Positions 25,815 through 39,100 of a stretch of DNA of 64,000 nt are shown piece by piece. The position numbers were made by a program, and so were the translations under genes. Position 1 is the first letter of the stretch, and each line of letters starts with the position of its first letter. The DNA lies in contig NC_134568.1 in the NCBI RefSeq assembly GCF_050947875.1, forward strand, positions 199,058,258 to 199,122,257. Direction: 5' to 3'. The notes under the pieces were generated by a model. The model saw only the letters and a list, made by a program, of their open reading frames with translations, was not told where the DNA came from and made no database searches. This DNA comes from Dermacentor variabilis. Its lineage: Eukaryota; Arthropoda; Arachnida; Ixodida; Ixodidae.

Positions 25815-26522
25815 GGAAGCTTTAGCTCGGGTGCTCCTATCTAAATACATGTAAAAGGAGAATTCATTTTTCTTGGCAACCACTCCACCAAATTTGACGA
25901 GGTCTGTTGCATTTAAAAGAAAAACTTAAAATCTAGTGAGCGTTGGTTTCGAACTTTAGAGTTAGGTTGTCAATTTTTTATTAAAAATTGGCAAAAATCA
26001 AAAATTTTCAAAAAACAAAACTGAAGTTTACAACTCTAACTCAGCAACGAAAAATTATAGTACAATTGTGTGAAATGCATTTAATAGTACACCTAAAGCG
26101 GACAAAATTGATATCTTACACACAAATATAAAAAATTTGTAATATGGAAATACAGCTTTTGCAGAACCCTTGTAATCAACGTAACAAATTCATATAAGAT
26201 GTAAAATGACATATCGAATTTGTCCGCTTTGAATGATCTAATGGATGCCGTTTACAAAACTGCGATATCTGTTCTTGATGCAGAACTATGAATTTGTAAA
26301 CTTCGTGCTTCTATTTTTTTTTAAACGGTTGGATATTTGAAAATCTTTTTAACAAAGTTCAAGCCTTAAATAGAAATTCCGCTTCCAACAGTCACGAGAA
26401 CTTAACTTTTTCTCTCAAGTGCAACAAATTTCATTAAAATCGGTTGTCTCGAGAGAAGTGTCTATGTGTTTTACATGTATTTGAATAGGCCGCGTCGGAG
26501 TTGGGTCCGAGCTAAAGCTTCC
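25815..26522. mobile_element. MITE family A, intact copy (708 bp)
   Basis: Perfect 16-base TIRs GGAAGCTTTAGCTCGG (25815-25830) and CCGAGCTAAAGCTTCC (26507-26522). Inner blocks (AAATACATGTAAAA) are also inverted. Two further copies lie at 30903-31200 and 43071-43890. No coding capacity. Confidence 0.9.
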
Positions 26523-26720
26523 GAGGCCTAGCGTTGCTGCAGTGGTGGCTACGGCTGCCAGCGGATCTGCGTGCGAGAGCACCAGTTCGAGGTAACCAAA
26601 CGGTAGTGATGATGGCTTTGATTAATGCCATTTCGAAGCTGCGGTCACGGCAAAGTCCGGAAAATCAGACGGCGAAAGGTTCTTGCGTGCGAGATTTCAG
26701 ACGTTCTGATACATTGACTC

Positions 26721-27031
26721 TACACTCTTAGGCAAAGTTACACCCTTTGGCTTGCCCCTTCTGCCACACAACAATAATCGCTATCTGCCTTGCGTTTCCT
26801 TTCTTTAACGCTGCGAGCCCGGAACTTTCCAGTAACGAACGGCACGTGCGTTATCAGAAGGGGCACTCCAAAGGGTGTAAACTGTTCTATGCCGATAACG
26901 CGCGTGCCGTTCTTTACTAGAAAGTTCCGGGCTCGCAGCGTTAAGGAAAAGAAACGCATCAAGGCAGATAATGATTATTGTTGTGTGGCAGAAGAGGCAA
27001 GCCAAAGGGTGTAACTTTGCCTAAGAGTGTA
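26721..27031. mobile_element. Palindromic MITE, TA-flanked (311 bp), intact copy
   Basis: The termini TACACTCTTAGGCAAAGTTA and its exact complement bound two arms of roughly 145 bases that are inverted copies of each other, meeting near 26895. The terminal TA may be a mariner-type TA duplication. A partial copy is at 1275-1449. The several short frames on both strands are mirror images made by the palindrome. Confidence 0.92.
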
Positions 27032-27281
27032 TGGGGTACGTGATGGTGCCGCGAAGCCGTCCGAATTATCGGGCATCCGGAAAGCCGGTCGTTGACTGTA
27101 CACTGGCAACTCCTCCAGCCGACAAGGCGTCACAGACGATTCATTACGATTCCTGTCTGTTACTCGAGCCAGCATCACTGCGATGTTCGTTCCCCTTCAA
27201 TATAATTACAGCTAATTTTCCCTGATAGCACAAATTCCCTGAGAATTCCTGGTTTTTCCGGTTGGTAGACACCCTGCAATT

Positions 27282-28125
27282 ATTGCAAAATTTTCAGTAC
27301 AACTGACAATGTACAATGATCTGAAAGTGTCTCACTCCTGCAACGAATGCAGCCATTTTGAAACTTTCCTGGTTGTCTACATTATGGTTGCATCACTGTA
27401 AATCCTAGTGTCCTTATACAACTATCGCTCTAACATCAAAGAACTGGCTATTAATGTGTCCTTTAGGGACACACATTTGCTGTGCACTGAACGTCAATTA
27501 GGAGGAGCCTATTTAATTTATGAAAAAATGTCTTGTTCAGGCAGACATTCCAATGCAGCCTACCTATGTGGTGGCTTTTCACTCGCTGCTCATTTATAAT
27601 GCATCACATCTACTTGATATAAATTAACTTTTACATTTGTGCCTTTTTGAAGAAAAAGAAAGTCAAATATTCAGTTCAATCTATGAAGCCAGTTTTCTTC
27701 AAATGCTAAGGTTGAACCAACTTTTTTTTTTGTTCGCACATTCACTTTTTAATCTTGTACAGACTGGATGACAATGAAAAATGTGTCATCAATTGTACTA
27801 ACGGGCCTCATCTGACGATAAATAATGCCTCACAAATGGTACTTATGTCAACAGTGCTTGTATAGACCTTTCCACAAATAGTGGTGCCTGGCACTATGTT
27901 TGGCAATGAACCATTGGTGGCATGTACTTGCAGATTTGAGTTGTAGCACAAGGTATCCATCCGCCTGCACTGCCACAGTACCAGCTGGCACTTGTGATTA
28001 TGCAGCATGCTGATCCACTAGTTTTTAAGCATCAAAACTCAAATGTATGCTGCCCATAGATAGCTATATTCCAATCATTTATCAGTACAATTCATAGGAA
28101 AGCAATATCCAGATATTTTGTAAAG
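27282..28125. other. Intergenic, no gene recognised
   Basis: AT-rich DNA between the transposon nest and the cyclin E 3' end. No supported feature. Confidence 0.4.
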
Positions 28126-28133
28126 GTCATTAC

Positions 28134-28139
28134 TTTATT
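28134..28139 (-). terminator. Candidate cyclin E polyadenylation signal AATAAA
   Basis: On the minus strand this is a canonical AATAAA, 1.9 kb after the cyclin E stop, with no clear transposon between the two. A variant ATTAAA lies at about 28613. If 28134 is used, the 3' UTR is about 1.9 kb; the short frames at 28130-30000 fall in that UTR. Confidence 0.4.
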
Positions 28140-30015
28140 TCAAATGCATAAAAAATAGTATCACCTCCATAAATCCTGCTTACAAATCCATTCAATGCCA
28201 TAGGATGGGTATTGGTACAGTAAATGACTCCAATAGATGTGCTTGAAATGCCAAACCAGAAAACCCAGAAAGTATACATAACTGACAAAACAGGCAAAAT
28301 ACTGCAGGCACTAAGTTTCCATGTGGAGCTGACATCCAGTGCACAGTTGTACGATATGGGACAGTGGGAGTTCATAAAATTGACAACAAAGGCTTTACAA
28401 CTATATGTAGCACACAGAAAATGTTTAAATACTCACACAGCACTGAAATACCAGCAGCAATAAGTCAGTTATTGCACATTACTGTCATAAGAGTCTGTAT
28501 CAAGTGCTCTTTGTACCATACTTCTCCCCATCTGCACTTAAAATCTACTTTGAACAAAAATGCCTTTTTTACATGTTAACAGCCTCACAATTACTCACTA
28601 CATGGAAAATACACTTTAATCAAAGCTCAAAAGTGTCTTAAATACAGTCTAAAGAAAGTTCAAATACCTGAAACATGAAATTCATTTTAACAAAGGCTCA
28701 CAATAACCTTAGATACAAAACTAACTAGATAAAAAGAAAAAAAAAGTTCACAGATCCACTTCTTCCACTCCAAGCTCAAACATAAAACTTGCAGGGAAAT
28801 GTGCTACTTAGCTTTCTCATGCACAAAATACAGTGCAACAACTTGCATGGGGCCTATGTTGCTGACAAAACAGTCTTGACGCTTGAGCAAATTATAATAT
28901 AAATATCTGAACCATTGTTCTGGAGTTAGCAGGCACGATAATATGTCAGGCATGGATTGGAAGACAACTGATGACATCATCATGATGACACTAGAACTAC
29001 CAAACAGCAGGCTTCTAAGCTCTCAGTGTACATACAGAGAGCACTGAAGCCAGAAAAAAAAAAAAAAAGACTTTGCAGCATAAGCATGACTGAGCACTGA
29101 CATTGGCTAGGAAAATATGGGTAATAACATTCACAGTCCAAATGGCACTATATTTGAGATCTTGGAGGGATCAGCCATCCCCAAACAATGGAGCAAAAAA
29201 CACCAATGTGAAGCAGAACACTATGGCATTGGACAACTGGTGAGCTTCTCAAAACAATCATTCCCACGCACATTTTAGTGTATAAAAATTGGTTCCCTGG
29301 CATGGCGACACCCCAAGGTTGAGCATGCAGTAACCTGTAACGTAACTCAAAAACTGGCAGTGAAACGGTACCACATGGGCACACCCTGACAAAGACACAC
29401 ACAAAACTGCTGGCAACACATGTGAGACTGTCTTGATGACTTTGCCATGCAGATGACATGTTTTGATTGCAAGCCTCTCCCTGTCTTGCCAAAGCTTGGC
29501 TGTTAACAAAATAGCTCACCAGGGAACCACTTGCAAAACTATACAAACACAAATGATTGAACAGGTGATACACAATGTATCTATATACATGGTTACACAA
29601 GAGGCATGGAATGAGTTATCAGCGAATGCCCAGCATTCCACAGACTTGCCAAAGCAGTATTTCTTTTTAGAAACAAACAAGCCCTGCAGAAAACTAGGAA
29701 CCCTGTGGTGACAACAGGGACAGGTAGATCAACTACACATTATTTACCTCAAGCATGTGTACACCCTTGAGCCCAACTCTACACTTAAAGAAGAAACCCT
29801 AATGATACAGCTGTAACAGCCATGCAACAAAGTCAGCTGGGACAATTGAGACTAGACATGCAGGTGCATCTACACTCCGGTTACATTTCCTTGCTCTTGA
29901 AGATTGTGTGCTCTATGTCCACAGCGTGAGATCTTACACTGGTGTGCTGTCAACAAACAGCAGAAGCAGTATGGGGCAACACATAACCACTTGCAATGAA
30001 CCGTTCCTATGAAAA

Positions 30016-30132
30016 CTACTGGACAGCAGGAGGTGTGAGTAGTCCCAATAATGTGCTGTTGCCACTGGCCACCTTGTCACGTTTAGCTTCTGAAGAGGCA
30101 CTGGCTTCCTTCTTCAGGCAAAACGCCCTCTC
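30016..30132 (-). CDS. CycE: Cyclin E exon 9 (C-terminal degron and stop)
   Basis: 38 codons plus [16 protein letters not shown] through [14 protein letters not shown] is the conserved core bound by the Fbw7 ubiquitin ligase after Thr phosphorylation. The protein stops five residues after that Thr, so the human +4 Ser (S384) and the tail beyond are absent. Confidence 0.93.
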   Translation of the reverse strand, partial: ERAFCLKKEASASSEAKRDKVASGNSTLLGLLTPPAVQ

Positions 30133-33100
30133 CTAGTAGGGAAAAAAATATATATAATAATTCACGCTCTTAAACAGTGCATCCACCCACAGTCTCAAGA
30201 ATTGGAGGTGCACGCTACCACAATGAACACTAATGAAGTGATGCAATGTATGTGGCGTTTGCTACAATAGAGAATGAGTCCACAGTTTATGCTTGCAACT
30301 TTGCTGCACAAATATCTGCTAAAGGCCAAACGTGGATTATTGAACATATGCCTAAAGGATAACTTCAGCTATTTTTTTTTCACAAAACTGATTAGTCTAC
30401 ATCTCTTGTAATGTTATATAAATCAATTTGTACAGGAAAAAAAGAAAAAAAGCTTAAAGAAGCAAAAATCGCTATGCTAAATGTGAAATTGAAGCTGGCA
30501 GCCTAGATACAAAACTGTTGTGACAATGACCTCTAAATGTTCTCACATGACTATTCTTCATGGTGGTGAGGAAACTAAGAAATGCTTAAGAATGATTACA
30601 TTCTTGTTACTCATCTTTCACAAGATGCTGTTGATTTTCATGGGTAGCATTTTTGTAGAAATCGTACACTTAGACATGAAAGGGGAACACGCACAGCAAT
30701 ATTTGAAGTTATTGCCAGAGCAGCCCCTTGACTAATTCCGAATTCATACTGCAAAGTAAGCCAATAAGATAAACTTGATCTTCATTATCACTGAGTTCTG
30801 TTAAGCATTTTTCTACTGCACCTACCACACCATGCACTACCAATGCAACTCAAGAAAGAATGTAAAATACACAATATTTCTATAACTGCACGAAATATCA
30901 AGACTCATTGTTAAGAGGAAGCTTAATTTTGGGAGCTCTTATATGCATGAGAAGGGAGAAATAGTTTTTCTCAGCAACCAATGCACCAATTTTGACCAGG
31001 TTTGATGCATTTAAAAGAAAAAGTAGATCTTTTATTTGGGCCATTTTCTTTCTTTTTTTCAAAACTGGATGAAATTTCAAAAATTGAAAGCACCTAATAA
31101 TGCATTAAAAGCGGACAAACCATGTATTGTACATCACTCTGAAATGTACAACTAAATTGCGAATAGGACTGTCAGTAGGGATGGCAAGCATATTTTTTAA
31201 ATGTTTTCCCTGAGCACACAGCTTTGTGGGATACACATGCACTTTATTAATGATTGTTTACCTATAGATGCAGCACAAGCAGCAAACTTATAACAGTAGA
31301 CAGACAAGCAACACACTGTTTTCAGATCACAGTGCCTTTTCAGCAACTTTGCTGTTGATGCGTGCTTCAGGAACTCTTCTGAATAAACTTGCTCAAAGCA
31401 AGTACTCATTGGTTTATGTGGCTTCTTGCGCTGTCACAAGAGCCCAGGTCTTGTGCTGTTCCATCTTTCTAGAGCTTAGAACATATTCACGAAGAGAATT
31501 TATATTTCGTAAAACTTCACACAACCTTCACCAAATCGTACAATGAGCCAAAATCCATAGCCTTAATGCACTAATCAAGAGAGTTGGCAGGTATGGTACA
31601 TAGCCTTCAATCAGTATGAGGTGCTGTTCATTACTTTCTGTCCGTAAAGTTTCACATATTCACTAGGGTTTGTTGAGCGTAAAACAGGCAAAGGCAAATT
31701 CATGTGACAGATGAAATAAAGTACACTAGAACCACACTATAACAAAGTTGAACGGGAAGCCGAAATTCGTTACATCTGAAGTACACTACAAGTTTGTATG
31801 AGAAACCCTTATGCACAGCCCAATTCAATGCTGATGAGCCCTGTCTTAGTCCCAGCAGAATCATCTAGTATTTGGAGAATTTCGATCTGCTTAATTGGGG
31901 GTACTGTGTGAACTACCACACTTAGCAGTAGTAACCACACTTTGTTCAAAATCAGCCAAGATACACCAACAGCTGCTGCAAGAGGCATGCTGAAACAGAA
32001 CTTGTCACTTATATATGTACTAATGCCATATGCTGGCAGGGAACAATACTGCTGAACAGATACAGAGAGCGCAGCATGATGATTTAGAGGGAACCACAGC
32101 TTTCATCATGCAAGGAAAGAGGGTGACAGAAGGCTGTGAATGTGTGGCAGGGGCATAACATGATTGCATGTCATGCAACTCCAATCGCAGAAGACGCACT
32201 AAAAAATTGTTGAAGAACAGCTTCAAAGAAATGTCCTTTCTTGAAAGCTGTTACTGGGCCCATTCAAGGTAGATTAGTCTACTTACCACAAGCTGAAGAT
32301 TAACATGATGAACTTGTATTTCGTGTCCAGATTTCCCACAGGTTCCAGATGTGTCTTTTGATCCTTCTTTGATGACCGTGGCAAAAGGTGCCATCCACTC
32401 AATGCAGTCAGCTAGATCAGCAGCCTTGTAGCCTGTAGAGGAGAGCATTACAATAAATGTGTTTGGCCCACCAGTGGTTTTGAAACCATTAAACTTCACT
32501 TTCAGCCTGCTTAAAGGTTATACAACTTTGAGTACTTGAATTTGAACAAAGACTTGTGCAGAAAGACCGATTTCAGGCTAACATAACTGGAACCAAGAGC
32601 ACGTCATGCAAGAGCAGCAGCAAGATATGTGCTTTAGGTGCTTATATGTCACTCACAGTTTAGTCTATGAACATCTCTTCAGCTTAATGCATGGTGTTTT
32701 CGGAGCTTGCAATAGTGGTGTGATGTTTATACAAACAGCTATCATTGATAGACACTACACAATAAACAATGCAAAATCAGAGAAAAGATAAAGGGCAACA
32801 TGCACGCTAGTACAATGTCCTTTATCTTGATCACAGTTCGAGGAAGTGACGCAAGGGTGAAGATCGCCCACCGGACCGGGTGCACTGTTGGGTTCGGACC
32901 CAAGCCACTGTGGCTTTGAAACCAGGGCCTTATTTTTATGCTGTCCACGAGAACTAAACACTACAACCACATTGCAACTCCCGATTTTGCACACTACCCC
33001 TACAATAAGGCCTACTGCAACTTTTCAGTCGACAAGGTTAACACTTTTAAATTTGATACGATACTACATTATAGCCCAAGCCTAGGCACGAGAGAATATA

Positions 33101-36100
33101 CAGTCCGCATCAAAAGTTTACCAACTAAGAAATCTGGAAAAAAAAAATGAATTTCCAAGGCATCTGTGACAATTGCCAGTAAAACCATACAATGTCATGT
33201 TATTTGCATATACATACACTAGCACAGAACTGCAGTCCAAATACCAAGCTGTGGATACTTCAGTCCACAAAATTTTAACTGTACATTCATGCCAAACAAA
33301 TACAGTTAAGGGACACTTTAAATACACAAGTGATCAATACAATAAAGTAAAACCAACACCTCGAAAATGACCTATACAAATATAAGAAAAATAAGACAAC
33401 TGGAGCTTAAACGGGCCCTGAAGCACTCTTTGCCGAAGTCGAGAAATGCACCTGAAGTTAAATTAGACTATTTCAGAAATGCTTTGCCGGAAAGAGTTCT
33501 TCAATCTGTTCAGTAGAAGCAGAGTTATTGGCAATCAAACACACCGTTCGCGGTGCTTCTGCTCCTTCTTCGATGATTTGACCTGCGAAGGCTACGGAGG
33601 GAGCGGAGTGTGCCCACAACACTCCACCTACTGAATGTCACCTTGGTGCGCAGTTGAAGTTTGATTTTGTATATTCCCGTAGATACCACTATTTCCTATT
33701 TTGGCACCTATGACACGCCAAACGATTGTTATCCTTAGTGAGCCACAGCGAGCCCAGCCAGTGGATTCATTGTGGCATCCCGCGGTGGCTGCGGTATCTA
33801 CGCTATGTAGGAGACTGCGCTACATGCAACTGCAGCATTTGCTTTGTGCACAACAGGGCCAGAGTGCGCGCTCATGTTCACATGCTCCTCTTTCGCTGTG
33901 CTAAGTGGCGTGAACCCTTTGTCCTGCACCAGCTTAACAGATGAATTGTAGCCACATCCAACTTGTGCATTTTGAAGCACTACCAATAGAGTTCATAACA
34001 AAGAGAAGTCTGCCAAGGCATCTAACCAGGAGTAGCCAGGAGTGAGCACGCGCTGGCAACCGTGCATGTGGGCTGACCTTAAGTTTCGCATGGTTCGCGG
34101 CTAAGTGAGTGTTCAAAACTAGTCGAGATTAAAAATACCACACAGCTAGGACAATGATAAGCAGGGCGGCCAGAGTTTAATTTATACACAGACAGCCACG
34201 GCCGAGCGCGAGCAGACGATAGTCTGCTTCTTCCAGAAGTTTGTAATTATTATCGGAATTTGAAAGCAGATTTTCACATACTTCAGTCTGTTTATTAAAC
34301 TGCGTCAATAAATATTTACACTAACAGTTGAAGAAGTGCACTGAGCCAAGCACCCTTCTTGATTGATGTCAGCTACTGGCCGTTCGATCGTTGTCCCCTT
34401 GCTCCGTCCACCTCAACAGACGTCTGCTTGCGAGCTGCGCTATCTTTTAGATTATTTTCTCAGCTTTATTTCCCCGCTAGTTCTTTGCTGCAAGCGATGC
34501 CGGCAATGAAGCCCAAGACAGTGCAGATGTTCAGTGCGCGGAAGTGCAATATGCAACTTGTACGAGCATCGAACTTCAGACTTTTCGCAGTGAGTGCCGA
34601 CTGCGTAGGCACTTGCAGTGGCGGAACTGTGCTGTCGGCTGTCACCAGTCAAGAACCCAACACGAGTGTGCCCGGAGCCGCAAGAACCTGCAGTCGCCAC
34701 TCTCGCACCACCCATTAAGAAAGATCAAACTTGCTGCCCGCTGCGCAGTTATTTGTTTCTTCAGCGTAAAGGATGGCAGCCCTCTTGAACACTGCTGTGA
34801 ACGAGCGCCGAATGTTTAGTGGACTCGGCACACTCATGACGACTGAGGAAGCACGGAAGTAGCACGTGGCTGGCAGTCAAATCGAATACATGAAACTAAA
34901 GAGCTACAGGAAAAGAGAAACATGTAAGCGGTGTCTGCTCTTCCATGAACTATCGATACTCCCCGCAAGCGCCGCTGTTCTGAGGGTGCCGCCGCAAATG
35001 AAACAGCGGCACTTCCATGAACTATTGACCCCCCCCCATGATTGCTGTGTGCGCTGTAAAACTCTCAAAAATGTTGAAAACCCTTCCAAAAAAAGCTAAC
35101 AAACGCATAGAATGGCGGAAAGCTACGGGTGGGGCCGTAGAGCAAAAATAAAATTGTAACTACATTGTAGCTCCCTTGATATCTCGTTGGTCTTGCTTTT
35201 TTTGTGGTACCATGTTTTGGTTACTATTGTAAGTTAAAATGTTAAAATATAGGTAATCTTACAATCGTGTAAATACAGTACTGTTCTCGATTACACGTGC
35301 CTCGCACCTTTCCTTATTCACTTGGGATCCAGCAGCCGGAAAACATATACGATCACAGTCTGCAGCAGGGAACGGTGGCACATTTCGGTTATTGCCTATT
35401 TAAAATGTGCGCTACGCTTCTGACGGCACCACGTTCTGTGAAACCGTAAATATGCTTATCACAATAGGAACGGCGGTAATAGCAGTGAATGCCACATGCG
35501 ACGATCCCGGAGAAAATTTGCTGGTACCGAAATGAGAAACTGAGTACCCGCCGGTGTTTCCACAAGAGATGGGCGGGCAAATATTGCGGTGAAGCTGCCG
35601 CAGCAGGCAGCTATATACTGTTCTCGATCGCGCATTTTCTTGTTTACATGGTATCTAGCAGCCGGAAAACTAATCATAAAATCGTAGTTTGGCGACATAC
35701 TGAACGTTGGTGCCAAAAATCTTGGTTTACGAGAACGTATGAACTGGTAAAAAATAAGCATAACTCTACTGGGTCATTTTTTGTGTTCTCGACTGCAAGC
35801 GCTGGTGCAGTGAAAGTGTAACAGGAACATATCAACAAGGTTCTACTGTATTTTACGAGTTATCAAAAGTTCCCCATAGTTTGGTTGTTATATTTGCAAA
35901 TACAGTACTTTTATGACAAAGAAGAGCAGCTTTTGAGACCACTTATCCTAGCTGTTTATGCAGCCTGCTTTAATGTTGTGGATTGTATGTTTCATGCTCC
36001 CTACATTTGCGTCAGCCCCTGCAGGTGCTGCAGTATGCAGAAACATTTGAACTTATTGCATGATAATGAAGGAAGCTCACCAGAAACGGATGATGCCAGG

Positions 36101-39100
36101 GTTGGAGACATCATGTGATGAATTGCTGAAGCAGCAACAGCACTGTATGCAAATTGTAGGCAGTCTACGTCCAGCATGCATAGATCCACCAACTGAAACA
36201 ACAGAATACACATTAAACAATGTAAGCTGTGGTTATGCCTAAGGAAATCCAGGAAGCAGCATTCACACATTCATACATAAATCAACTGACACTGACCCTA
36301 AATTTTTGGGTTTTACATGCCAAAATCACAATGTGACTTATGAGGCATGTCGTAGTGTGGGACTGCGGATACATTTTGTCCACCGAGGTTCTTTTAACGT
36401 ACACCTAAATCCAAGTCCACGAAGATTTTTGCATTTCGCCTTCAACGAAATGTGGCCACCGTGGCCAAGATCGAACTTGCAACCTCTAGCACAGCAACCC
36501 AACGTCACAGCTACGAGTGTGAACTGCCACTCACTCACAGCTTCAGAATTTAAATTAATTAAATTGTGGGGTTTAGTGTCCCAAAACTGCACAGTGTGTT
36601 ATGAGGGAGACATTAGTGAAGGGCCCCGGGTTAACTTTGTCTACCTGGGTTTTTTTAAAACATAGCTTCAGAATAACATGAGCACTCATGAACGTCGATT
36701 TACTTCTACAAGGTGCATTCAAAGTTGCTATTTCAATACTTTTGAAAGGACTGGCTGGGGCCACATTAACTGGATTAGTGAACTTGCATTATTTCACCAC
36801 TCTACTAAACAACAAGTGTATATATGCAAGGAGAATTAACTCTAAATTTTAATGCCCAATATTACTAATATTGTATTACAGTCGAACCCACTTATACCGA
36901 TACCGGTTTTAACAATGAAAAGCCGCTGCACCATCACATTTTGTATTTTTTTTTATGGAGAAATAGCCCGCTTACTACAATGGAAAATTTTAGTGTGTCC
37001 GGTATTCCAGCAAATACAGGCAGTTTGCCGATTGAGTGTGGGCGTAAACGTGAGCGGCCAGATTGATGGTGCCTGCTGGTGGCGCAAAGCTCCACCACAC
37101 AAACACAAAGCTAATTACTATATTCTGTTTAGCTTCTGGCGTAAATTTTCGACAGCGGCATAATCGCGTTTACAATTACACCGCTGCCGAAAATTTGCAC
37201 CAGCAGCAAACCAGGATATAGTGGGTCACCGAAATTTTAGCTCTGTGTTTGGTTGAACTCTATGCCACCAGGCGGCTGCACTGCTCTGGCTGCTCACGTT
37301 TACGCCCCCGCAAATCCGCCAATCCACCTAAACCGTCCCCATTTACCAGAATAGCGGACAGGCTAAATGTCTGTATTGTCCCCATGCTGCATTAATTGCT
37401 TATAACAATGAAGTCAGGGTGCTGGGTGTCCGTGCCAAAAGGTAATGGGCTGCGTAATCCTTGAAAAGAAAAAAAAAAAGCGAGCTGCTGCATGATCGCC
37501 CACCACCCCAACTGGCCCCATGCACTTCTCTGCCCTCCTCTTCCCACCCCTCCAAAACACAAATGGACCGCCCCAACTGCGCTGACAACGCCTTGCTCAT
37601 TGGGCCCTCATTCTGCGCAATTAGCTAACGGATTAAGTTTCTCGTGCTTGCCTTTATTCGTTGCATCGAAGTTGTTCATGGCCATGTGGTTTCTCAGCCT
37701 TGTTTGACTCGCCGCCGAAACGGAGCATGGCTGAACTGCCCGCTGATCATCGGCAATGCATGACATTGCCGGTAAAAAGAAAGCGCACTGCTGTAGATTT
37801 GGAAACGAAGTGCCTCTAACCGATTGACGCGAACATGCTTGCATCGGATAGTGACAGTGACTGCCACGAAAGCAGCGCTGACGCGGTAGGGCAGGCTGCC
37901 TCAACATTGTCCCCGCGGGAGGTCCTGCAGATGATTCAAGCTGAGATGCTGCTGCGGCAACCTTCCCACATTTTTTAAAAAGTGCCTATTCGGGCCACGA
38001 AAGCGATGCCTCGGCGGAGTTCGCATGTCACTTGTCGCCCGTGACCGCTGTTTGCAGTTGTTATAGCAGTGCCATTCTTGAGTGCCGACAGCTGTGGCTC
38101 GTTCACAATACGCGATTCGCAGCGCACAGGAAGCAGAGTTAAATAGTTAAACACAATCTGAAGCCAGATGGTAGAAGGTGGTGGGGAGGAGAACTGGCCT
38201 CCCTGCCATTATAGTTTTCTCGAAACAGCTATGCTGTTGATTTCTTTTTTTCATGGAACCCAGTTATAACAATTATCTGTTATAACAATAGAATTTTCGT
38301 GGTACTTGAATTTTGTTATAAGTGGGTTCGACTGTAGTTAAAATTTAAAAAAGAGGAATGCCCGTGACGACTATTTTTAGCTTTGTACTACATATACAAC
38401 TAATAAAGCCAGCCATTAAATAGATTTTGCACATATTTTCTTTCTTAACTATGTTTTTTTAATCAACAGATACAACCAGGGTTGCCAACTCTTGAGTGGA
38501 TGAAGTCAGGACAAGGGGGAAAGGTGGGGGGGGGGGGCGACCTGACGACTACAGGAGCCGCCAGCCTGTACGAGCAAGGAACTTAAAGAAATTTGTTTAG
38601 TTCTATCGTGTCACGATTTACATGACATGAAAGGTGCAGCATAGCTGCCCGACTAACACGGCTACTAATATGAATATAGGTGCTGTGAACAGTTAGTGTC
38701 TGCAACAGAACTAGAACCACAACAAAACCACCTTTATGTTTATGACAATGCAGCAGAACATAAAAAAAGAAGAATGTGCAAATGGAAATCTGGTCCATTG
38801 ATTGTTATCCACTATAAAAAAAAAAGCAAAAGTCGGAACATTCGCCCGTCCTGACTTACGGGACATATATTGATAATCAGGACTGACCTACTAAATTCGG
38901 GATGGTTGGTAATCCATGATGAAACCAATGAAACTGCCAATAAGCAATCATGAATCAAAACTTGCAAAGATCAATATAAATTATAACCCAACTAGCCCAG
39001 CTTCAAATATTGTTGCTCTTGAAGGCTGTCTTTCTCCAGATGTATACAGCTACACTAACGCAAATTTTTGTAGCTTCTGTAGGTCTCATTTACAAAAATT

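Larger units (their letters stand above)
22985..27276. mobile_element. TIR transposon carrying three further insertions (nest)
   Basis: The left end CAGGGTGTCTATTAAG and the right end (TAGACACCCTG read on +) form an 11-base perfect TIR. Both are flanked by CAATT (22980-22984 and 27277-27281), a perfect 5-bp target duplication. About 1.6 kb belongs to the host element; the rest is three later insertions at 24170-25812, 25815-26522 and 26721-27031. No transposase frame survives. A motif at 23721-23736 (GTCAACGTCCGATTTT) resembles the terminus of yet another element. Confidence 0.85.

Noticed and set aside
26738..27014. Similar 74-codon frames on opposite strands
   Set aside because: They are mirror images produced by the palindromic MITE at 26721-27031.
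29148..29600. 150-codon minus frame
   Set aside because: It lies in the probable cyclin E 3' UTR, has no domain and no phase-matched splice site.
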